From the IMG/VR virus record IMGVR_UViG_3300007735_000656, positions 1 to 35,014 of that record: a DNA stretch of 35,014 nucleotides; one strand, given 5' to 3'. This document shows positions 30,598 to 35,014 of the stretch, piece by piece. The translations under genes and the position numbers were made by a program. The notes beneath the pieces are model-generated. The model searched no databases. It was not told the origin of the DNA and saw nothing but the letters and a program-made list of their open reading frames with translations. This DNA is from a virus. Numbering within the stretch: the stretch's first letter is position 1; each line of letters begins with the position of its first letter.

Positions 30598-31128
30598 ATG
30601 AAATTCAACGAACTTAGGAAGATCAACGTAACCGAGAAGGTCGAGAAGAAAAACGGACTCTCTTACCTCTCGTGGGCCTGGGCTGTAGATACATTGTTGC
30701 AACACGATCCTACGGCTACTTGGGAGTACAAGCCCCATCAGATGTGGGGCGACACCGTGATGGTGTTTTGTGAGGTCAAAGCATTCGGCGTATCTCGCAC
30801 TGCACAACTGCCTGTCATGGATCACCGTAACAAAGCGATCTCTGAGCCAGATGCTTTCCAGGTCAACACTGCCATGCAAAGGTGTCTAGCTAAAGCTATC
30901 TCGCTCCACGGTATCGGGCTGTACATCTACGCTGGAGAGGATCTGCCAGAGGAGAATAAAGAAGATCCAGCAGACCACCTCAAGATCGTCAGCGAGGCTG
31001 AGAACATGGAAGATCTGAAACAAGCCTTTACGACAGCTTATAAGGCTCTAAAGAACAATCCTGAAGCTATCAAGCAGTTAGACGCAGCTAAGGAACAACG
31101 CAAGAAAGAACTGACGGAGATTAAATGA
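30598..31128 (+). CDS. Sak-type single-strand annealing protein (DUF1071)
   Basis: A recombinase of 176 residues that anneals complementary single strands during phage recombination. The N-terminus is typical: FNELRKINVTEKVEKKNG, then LSYLSWAWAVDTLLQHDP and a beta strand around TWEYKP. The conserved FQVNTAMQRCLAKAISLHG (about 92-110) is followed by LYIYAGEDLP. The Lys/Glu-rich C-terminal 50 residues form a helical tail. The ATG at 30598 has AAAGGAG at six bases; a frame reaching back to 30532 has no SD. The YqaJ exonuclease in the same operon is its expected partner, making a Red-like pair. Confidence 0.9.
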   Translation: MKFNELRKINVTEKVEKKNGLSYLSWAWAVDTLLQHDPTATWEYKPHQMWGDTVMVFCEVKAFGVSRTAQLPVMDHRNKAISEPDAFQVNTAMQRCLAKAISLHGIGLYIYAGEDLPEENKEDPADHLKIVSEAENMEDLKQAFTTAYKALKNNPEAIKQLDAAKEQRKKELTEIK

Positions 31129-31427
31129 GTCAGATTCTCTCTATTGCCAAGCAATCAGGGGTTCTCATCTCACACCGAGATGAGTTCCTGAAGTCGGTGG
31201 AAAAGTTTGGCCGGTTGATGCTCAACAAATCCAAACCGCTAACGCCAACACAAACGGCTTATCTAACCGCGCTCGATGACTGGATGTCGCTCAACGATCT
31301 TGCAAACAAATTCGGCTGCACACCACAGAATGCCTTGAAGATGATTCGTGCCCTGGAGGCTCGCAAGTTGGTAATGAAAGAAAAACTCTACAGGAAATCC
31401 TGGGCCTTTTACTACAAACGAAAATGA
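31125..31427 (+). CDS. Small winged-helix DNA-binding protein
   Basis: A 100-residue basic protein. The C-terminal half reads as a winged helix: TQTAYLTALDDWMSLNDLA, FGCTPQNALKMIRALEARKL, then a wing-like KEKLYRKSWAFYYKRK. Such proteins in recombination operons are regulators or replication accessories; which applies here cannot be told. It overlaps both neighbours as ATGA, so its output is tied to the Sak protein. Confidence 0.72.
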   Translation: MSQILSIAKQSGVLISHRDEFLKSVEKFGRLMLNKSKPLTPTQTAYLTALDDWMSLNDLANKFGCTPQNALKMIRALEARKLVMKEKLYRKSWAFYYKRK

Positions 31428-31777
31428 ACCTGAACACATTTGAAGAAGGACTGCTGGACTCGATACAGACAGAGCGTTGCAAGAAACTGCTTTGGTCTGT
31501 CATCCAACTAGCAGTCGATGATTCCTGCAAAGCACCCTACAAAACTAGGCCGACAGACGACACGATTACCGCACTTAGGTTCCTATTCGGAGACCTCCAC
31601 GAGTCTGGTCTCGACAATTATCTGATGTGGCTTGACGTTGACAGCAAAGAATTCAAGAGACGCATGGTCAATGCCATGTACGCAGAGCGTCACGATAAGT
31701 TCACCGACTTCGAGAGACGAGCCTTCCGAGCTAACTACAACTGGTATCTGAGAAATGAGATCAATACTAACGACTGA
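31424..31777 (+). CDS. Hypothetical phage protein
   Basis: A 117-residue, mostly helical protein (MNLNTFEEGLLDSIQTERCK, LLWSVIQLAVDDSCKAPY, DFERRAFRANYNWYLRN). It has no membrane segment, metal motif or known domain. It is linked to the wHTH gene by ATGA and overlaps NinB by 23 bases, so a role in the recombination module is likely. I do not recognise the family. Confidence 0.7.
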   Translation: MNLNTFEEGLLDSIQTERCKKLLWSVIQLAVDDSCKAPYKTRPTDDTITALRFLFGDLHESGLDNYLMWLDVDSKEFKRRMVNAMYAERHDKFTDFERRAFRANYNWYLRNEINTND

Positions 31778-32174
31778 GAATGACCGCAGGAGGGTCATAG
31801 AGGCCATAGAAGCCACTGAACTTGGTTACATGGTAACTATTACCAAACCTCCACGCACAGCGGCTCAGAATCGGTTTTATTGGTCGATCCTGACAGCTTG
31901 TGCTGAACAGTTGATGGGCCAGCAATACACCCAAGACATCTGGCACGAGTGGGCTAAGACAAGGTTTCTACCCTCTCGTGTCGTTGAACTTCCTGGAGGT
32001 GTCGTAAAAGAGATCGAGCCTTCAACCGCTTCGCTTACTGTCTCGGAGTTTTCAGACTTAGTAGAGCAACTATTGCAGTACGCAATCGAGAAGGGGTTAG
32101 TCTGGACAGACGAGATGAAGGACGCTGAACTTGACTTGAGGAAGATCAATGTACTCAAACAAAAAGTTGCTTGA
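31755..32174 (+). CDS. ninB: NinB-type recombination protein
   Basis: A 139-residue protein of the NinB family. In lambda this is Orf, a recombination mediator that binds single-stranded DNA and can replace RecFOR. The family look is clear: EATELGYMVTITKPPRTAAQ followed by NRFYWSILTACAEQL, then IWHEWAKTRFLPS, and a C-terminal helix (TVSEFSDLVEQLLQYAIEKG). It would help load the annealing protein on exonuclease products. It overlaps both neighbours by about 25 bases; the SD for its ATG is weak, so it may depend on coupled translation. Confidence 0.88.
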   Translation: MRSILTTENDRRRVIEAIEATELGYMVTITKPPRTAAQNRFYWSILTACAEQLMGQQYTQDIWHEWAKTRFLPSRVVELPGGVVKEIEPSTASLTVSEFSDLVEQLLQYAIEKGLVWTDEMKDAELDLRKINVLKQKVA

Positions 32175-32442
32175 GGCTTGCAGGCATCTGCCTTGCGGAT
32201 CATGTTTTTGTGAGGACGGGACTGTAGTCGCTGCTCACAGAAACCAAGGCAAAGGCATGGGCATCAAAGTCTCTGATGCTTTAGTAGCATCCCTGTGTTT
32301 TAAGTGTCACGCATACTTAGACCAGGGAAAAGAAATGTCTCGTGAAGAACGTCGAGACTTCTGGAACCAGGCATACATCAACACAATGCAAGCAATGATC
32401 GAACGAGGGATATTAAAGGTGCAACATGGAACAAAGAACTGA
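32149..32442 (+). CDS. YbcO-like (DUF1364) putative nuclease
   Basis: A 97-residue protein resembling YbcO/DUF1364, a small metal-binding HNH-type nuclease often found beside ninB-like genes. Cys16, Cys19 and Cys21 (LPCGSCFCEDG), His30 in VVAAHRNQGKGMGIK, and Cys50/Cys53/His54 (SLCFKCHAYLD) give a zinc site and the likely catalytic His. The C-terminal helix (FWNQAYINTMQAMIERGILK) also fits. Its substrate is probably a branched or single-stranded recombination intermediate, which is inferred. GAGGA precedes the ATG, inside the ninB end. Confidence 0.8.
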   Translation: MYSNKKLLEACRHLPCGSCFCEDGTVVAAHRNQGKGMGIKVSDALVASLCFKCHAYLDQGKEMSREERRDFWNQAYINTMQAMIERGILKVQHGTKN

Positions 32443-33022
32443 CGATTGGTACAAGGCAAGACTAGGCCACCTAACCGCTAGCAGAGCTTCAGACGCGCTT
32501 GCGAAACCTGGTACGGCTGCGCGCCGTACATACCAGATTCAACTCGTTACAGAGCGTCTGACTGGCCTACAAAGCGATTCTTTCACGAATTCATTTATGC
32601 AATGGGGTACAGAGCAAGAACCCGTTGCCAGAGCGGCCTACGAAGTCCACACAGGCCATTTCGTCGAACAGACAGGGTTTCATACCCACAAGTCGATAAA
32701 GTGGCTTGGAGCGAGTCCTGATGGGTTTGCAGGGTCTGGATTAATTGAGATTAAGTGTCCCAACTCAAACACCCATGTCGATTACTTACTAGCTAAGGAG
32801 GTTCCCACTAAATACAAGCCACAAATGCTTACTCAAATGCTCGTGACAGGTAGGACTTGGTGCGACTTTGTTTCGTTCGACCCAAGACTTCCTGAACATC
32901 TACAGTTATTCGTCGTTCGTTACGAGCCAAAGCCGGAAGAGCTAACCAAGATCGAGGCTGATCTGGTTGCCTTTCTCAACGAAGTTAATCAAATGGAGTT
33001 ATCGTTATGCCAAAAGAACTAA
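32426..33022 (+). CDS. YqaJ-type (lambda-exonuclease-like) recombination exonuclease
   Basis: A 198-residue nuclease that resects double-stranded ends to give 3' tails for the annealing protein. The fold markers are in order: QRTDDWYKARLGHLTASRAS, Glu65 in WGTEQEPVARAAYE, Asp99 in WLGASPDGF, and E108-x-K110 in GLIEIKCPN. The helix TKYKPQMLTQMLVTGRTWCD follows, holding the usual Gln motif. Length is normal for the family. AAAGG sits just ahead of the ATG. It overlaps both neighbours by about 16 bases. Confidence 0.93.
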   Translation: MEQRTDDWYKARLGHLTASRASDALAKPGTAARRTYQIQLVTERLTGLQSDSFTNSFMQWGTEQEPVARAAYEVHTGHFVEQTGFHTHKSIKWLGASPDGFAGSGLIEIKCPNSNTHVDYLLAKEVPTKYKPQMLTQMLVTGRTWCDFVSFDPRLPEHLQLFVVRYEPKPEELTKIEADLVAFLNEVNQMELSLCQKN

Positions 33023-33228
33023 CAGGATCAATCAGCAAGAACAAGAAAAAAGAGAAGGATGTACACCCAGACTACCGAGGTTCAGCAATGATTGGCGGGG
33101 TTGAATACTGGATCTCAGGATGGGTTAACGAGGGTTCCGACGGGAAGTATCTGGGGCTAAAGTTCCAGCAGAAAGACGGGGAAGTAAGATCAACCAAAGT
33201 CGATGACGACGATTCAGTGCCATTTTGA
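33007..33228 (+). CDS. Small protein with SSB-like acidic tail
   Basis: A 73-residue protein. The body is a compact beta-type domain (HPDYRGSAMIGGVEYWISGW, GKYLGLKFQQKDGE) like small phage DUF736-type proteins. The last eight residues are DDDDSVPF, very close to the DDDIPF tip with which bacterial single-strand binding proteins recruit repair enzymes. Placed right after the exonuclease, it could be a minimal ssDNA-binding protein or a decoy for SSB partners. GGAG lies eight bases before the ATG. The DNA-binding role is inferred. Confidence 0.72.
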   Translation: MPKELTGSISKNKKKEKDVHPDYRGSAMIGGVEYWISGWVNEGSDGKYLGLKFQQKDGEVRSTKVDDDDSVPF

Positions 33229-33229
33229 T

Positions 33230-33460
33230 ATGTTAAGCGTACACCACCAAACCATGCTGAAAAAGGCGTTTGCAAAGCGCCCTGCAAACATTTCGGATGA
33301 TTCCCCTGTACTTGAGAGGATCATTCACATCATCAAGTCTGAGGCTCCGGAGGCATTCTGGAAACCTACAGAGTTGGAAAAACGGAGGTTCTTCAATGCA
33401 CCACGGCCAGGAACTCCTCACGAGGATGCGGTCTATCCGTTCCCGAAAGGCTTACTATGA
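33230..33460 (+). CDS. Small hypothetical protein
   Basis: A 76-residue protein (MLSVHHQTMLKKAFAKRPAN, then LERIIHIIKSEAPEAFWKP and FFNAPRPGTPHEDAVYPFPK). It has helical and Pro-rich parts and no known motif. The ATG at 33230, two bases after the previous stop, was chosen to avoid the 26-base overlap of an ATG at 33203; neither has a good SD. The stop overlaps the next gene as ATGA. Confidence 0.55.
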   Translation: MLSVHHQTMLKKAFAKRPANISDDSPVLERIIHIIKSEAPEAFWKPTELEKRRFFNAPRPGTPHEDAVYPFPKGLL

Positions 33461-33645
33461 GCAACTGGAAAGAGTTAATCGAGAATCAGACGAGGACAGA
33501 AAAGTTCAGACCCGTCGAAGAAATCTGGAGGGAACACGGCTGGATTCCACCGTCAACCGAGTGCCCAGACACAATGTCAAAACATAAGGCTTTTAGGGAG
33601 TGGTCGATCCGTGGCATCGTGGATCAACCTTATCAAGCAAGTTAA
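33457..33645 (+). CDS. Small hypothetical protein
   Basis: A 62-residue protein with several Trp (MSNWKELIENQTRTEKFRPV, EEIWREHGWIPPSTECP, KAFREWSIRG). No family is recognised. It is coupled to the previous gene by ATGA and overlaps the next by 35 bases. The composition differs between start and end; the last ten residues may be read only because the next gene's start lies there. Confidence 0.55.
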   Translation: MSNWKELIENQTRTEKFRPVEEIWREHGWIPPSTECPDTMSKHKAFREWSIRGIVDQPYQAS

Positions 33646-33886
33646 GTCGTCTGATGTTGAGGAGATAGCGGCAGCGTATAACCAAGCGTTGCCGTTTGTC
33701 GTTCAGGACTGGGCGAAGATGATCTTAAAGTTAGCTAAAAGCAAACGACTTCCGATCATCGAGAAGATCGACAGGATTCACGGACAGAAAATAGGCCAGA
33801 TGGTGCGAGACGAAGTTACCGCGCAACACCGCGGCCCTTCTCAAAACTCCTCATCCCAGCAATCCCCAACATACCGCTCAAAATAA
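33611..33886 (+). CDS. Small hypothetical protein, last gene of the rightward operon
   Basis: A 91-residue basic, helical protein (VEEIAAAYNQALPFVVQDWA, KMILKLAKSKRLPIIEKIDR) with a Ser/Gln-rich tail that overlaps the convergent holin gene by 71 bases. The start is GTG. The family is unknown. A weak GC hairpin (CCGCG/CGCGG, 33819-33834) lies in the overlap and may slow converging polymerases, but it has no T-run. Confidence 0.55.
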   Translation: MASWINLIKQVKSSDVEEIAAAYNQALPFVVQDWAKMILKLAKSKRLPIIEKIDRIHGQKIGQMVRDEVTAQHRGPSQNSSSQQSPTYRSK

Positions 33887-34229
33887 CCCATAGAGCGTCG
33901 GTATCTAACATGGGAGGAGGCTTTACATCTTGCGGGACAATCTGTTCTGCCTGCATCCAAGTCCATGCCCATACCAAAAGCGGATAAGCAAGAAACTGAT
34001 AGAACATCGCACCAGCGCCTACCCAACCGATAGCAGGTCTCCAACCGGCAACAAACATATTCTGATTGGCAGCTTCGACCTTATTGACTTCCATTTGACC
34101 GAGGTCTATTGCTTGGTCGATACGCTTGGCTTCTAACTCAAGCTCCATGCGCTCTTTGTCGGATGTGTGCAGGTCTCCGATAACCTTACCGACTGAATCA
34201 ACGATGGAAGATATTCCGAGCAGGTTCAT
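33816..34229 (-). CDS. Holin-like membrane protein (3TM-type), second lysis cassette
   Basis: A 137-residue protein of the GTA-type three-TM holin group. An N-terminal amphipathic stretch (MNLLGISSIVDSVGKVIGDL) is followed by a charged coiled coil (30-60), then GWRPAIGWVGAGAMFYQFLA continuing into LLVWAWTWM as membrane segments. ALWVILSGMLGIAGMRSFEK with a basic tail closes the protein. The plan mirrors the holin-like gene at the left end. The ATG at 34229 overlaps the endolysin stop as ATGA and was preferred to a TTG at 34253. It should permeabilise the membrane for the GH108 enzyme. Confidence 0.85.
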   Translation of the reverse strand: MNLLGISSIVDSVGKVIGDLHTSDKERMELELEAKRIDQAIDLGQMEVNKVEAANQNMFVAGWRPAIGWVGAGAMFYQFLAYPLLVWAWTWMQAEQIVPQDVKPPPMLDTDALWVILSGMLGIAGMRSFEKGRGVAR

Positions 34230-34726
34230 AGCTTGAGCGTCCTGTTGATCCAACCTAACATGAACTTCATCTGGCTTCTATCCCGCGTCACAATATCTCG
34301 ATATCTAGCAATCTTTGCTAGCGCGTAATAAGCCACAAATAGCTCTGGATTGGCTTGGTTGAGTGCTGATATGGTCTTAGGGCCGATAACGCCATCTGGG
34401 GCCGTTTTGACGCATATCTGGGCAAGTTTGATGGATACGGGAACGCCAGCATTGACAGCAAAGTTAAAGAGGGACGAGGCTATAACGTCATGCGTTAAAT
34501 CATCGCCTTTAATCTTGTCCCAGAAGTTCTCTTTATAGAAGTCTCGGACTAACTGTGTCGGAGGTGTTTCCTGGTAGTCGATGTGCTGCCAACCCTCCCA
34601 TTTTGGGTGCATCTTGCGAGCAATACCCGCGTAGGTCTGACCGCCTCGGTCGCCTTGTACTTCGTGAAGGACGTAACCTCCCTCGTCCTCCATCATCTTG
34701 TCGTAAGCAGATTCAAAGTTAGCCAA
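34226..34726 (-). CDS. Endolysin, GH108 muramidase with peptidoglycan-binding end
   Basis: A 166-residue N-acetylmuramidase. The GH108 signature is clear: Glu15 in MEDEGGYVLHE, then GDRGGQTYAGIARKMHPKW at 25-43 and YKENFWDKIKGDDL. The second half includes SSLFNFAVNAGV and the peptidoglycan-binding type repeat DGVIGPKTISALNQ. No signal peptide is seen. The TTG at 34726 was chosen: GAGGAG lies six bases upstream and the family begins at this point. The upstream in-frame extension lies inside the metallophosphoesterase gene, whose stop overlaps by eight bases. It belongs to a different glycosidase family from the GH24 endolysin at the left end. Confidence 0.9.
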   Translation of the reverse strand: MANFESAYDKMMEDEGGYVLHEVQGDRGGQTYAGIARKMHPKWEGWQHIDYQETPPTQLVRDFYKENFWDKIKGDDLTHDVIASSLFNFAVNAGVPVSIKLAQICVKTAPDGVIGPKTISALNQANPELFVAYYALAKIARYRDIVTRDRSQMKFMLGWINRTLKL

Positions 34727-35014
34727 CTGCTGCTCCTCGGAAATACGCTGTTCCCTCGATAACCTCAACGAGTTCTGGAGGCAAGAGTAAACCATCTCTG
34801 AAACACAAGACAGCAAAGCCTTGACACCAAGGAACAGGGTTGTCCTCGATGTAAGCAAATTGACTACCGTCAGGATCGGCTAGCATCCCTGTAGACACAC
34901 CGTATCGACGTCCTCGATAGTCACCCCAACCTTTGACTTCTAAAAGATGGGTATGCCCTGAGACGGTAGAGATTCCTGCTTTTAGGGTGTTGTTGTAACC
35001 AGAGTGGATGCCTG
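34719..35014 (-). CDS. C-terminal part of a calcineurin-like metallophosphoesterase
   Basis: Ninety-seven codons are open from the window edge to TAA. The visible part has SGHTHL, the GHTH motif that provides the last metal-binding histidines of calcineurin-like phosphoesterases. RRYGVSTGMLADPDGSQFAY, WCQGFAVLCFRDG and LLPPELVEVIEGTAYFRG follow. This ending is common in phage Mre11-like DNA-repair phosphoesterases. The N-terminal metal motifs lie outside the window. The next gene's TTG and SD are inside its 3' end, so the two are coupled. Confidence 0.8.
   Translation of the reverse strand, partial: GIHSGYNNTLKAGISTVSGHTHLLEVKGWGDYRGRRYGVSTGMLADPDGSQFAYIEDNPVPWCQGFAVLCFRDGLLLPPELVEVIEGTAYFRGAAVG

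Overview
The window is part of the genome of a double-stranded DNA tailed phage (Caudoviricetes), most likely a short-tailed (podovirus-like) phage from a water or soil metagenome. It carries densely packed virion genes, including one giant 2,828-residue internal-type protein, two lysis cassettes, and replication and recombination genes whose stop and start codons mostly overlap as ATGA. No ribosomal RNA, recognisable tRNA, integrase, terminase, portal, major capsid or DNA polymerase gene is visible, so the genome continues past both ends. Small genes built around the motifs EREACA and AIRARG are, from memory, common in phages of Burkholderiales. A betaproteobacterial host is therefore a reasonable guess, but not proven.

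Layout. (1) Positions 1-19569, plus strand: the end of an unknown gene, a holin-like protein and a GH24 endolysin. These are followed by a beta-rich tail or head-closure protein, an intruding HNH/AP2 endonuclease gene and a second conserved virion protein. Four Ala/Gly/Gln-rich or coiled-coil virion proteins come next, and then the giant polyvalent protein. (2) Positions 19540-29425, minus strand: a leftward operon ending at an intrinsic terminator buried in the 3' end of the giant gene. Read from its promoter side it holds a DpdA-like 7-deazaguanine transglycosylase, a VUT/YhhQ-type queuosine-precursor transporter, a frameshifted replication-protein-like gene and small genes. It then holds a Cas4-like nuclease, an HNH-like protein, an SNF2-type helicase, two conserved replication-associated proteins, a HTH protein, a primase-helicase and a small conserved protein. 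(3) Positions 29426-30196: a control region with a structured terminator, a minus-strand nuclease-fold gene and divergent promoter signals. (4) Positions 30197-33886, plus strand: a recombination operon with a Sak-type annealing protein, wHTH protein, NinB, a YbcO-like nuclease, a YqaJ exonuclease and a small protein with an SSB-like acidic tail. (5) Positions 33816-35014, minus strand: the end of a metallophosphoesterase, a GH108 endolysin and a second holin.

How the parts fit. Exonuclease, annealing protein and SSB-like protein make a self-contained recombination module. Primase-helicase, SNF2 protein and Cas4-like nuclease serve replication and end processing. The transporter and DpdA pair implies that the phage imports a host 7-deazaguanine base and swaps it into its own DNA, probably to evade restriction. 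The giant protein, probably ejected with the DNA, joins an FtsK-gamma-like DNA-binding domain, an ADP-ribosyltransferase-like remnant, a GHKL ATPase and two zinc-metallopeptidase motifs in one chain. That combination is the least explained part of the window.
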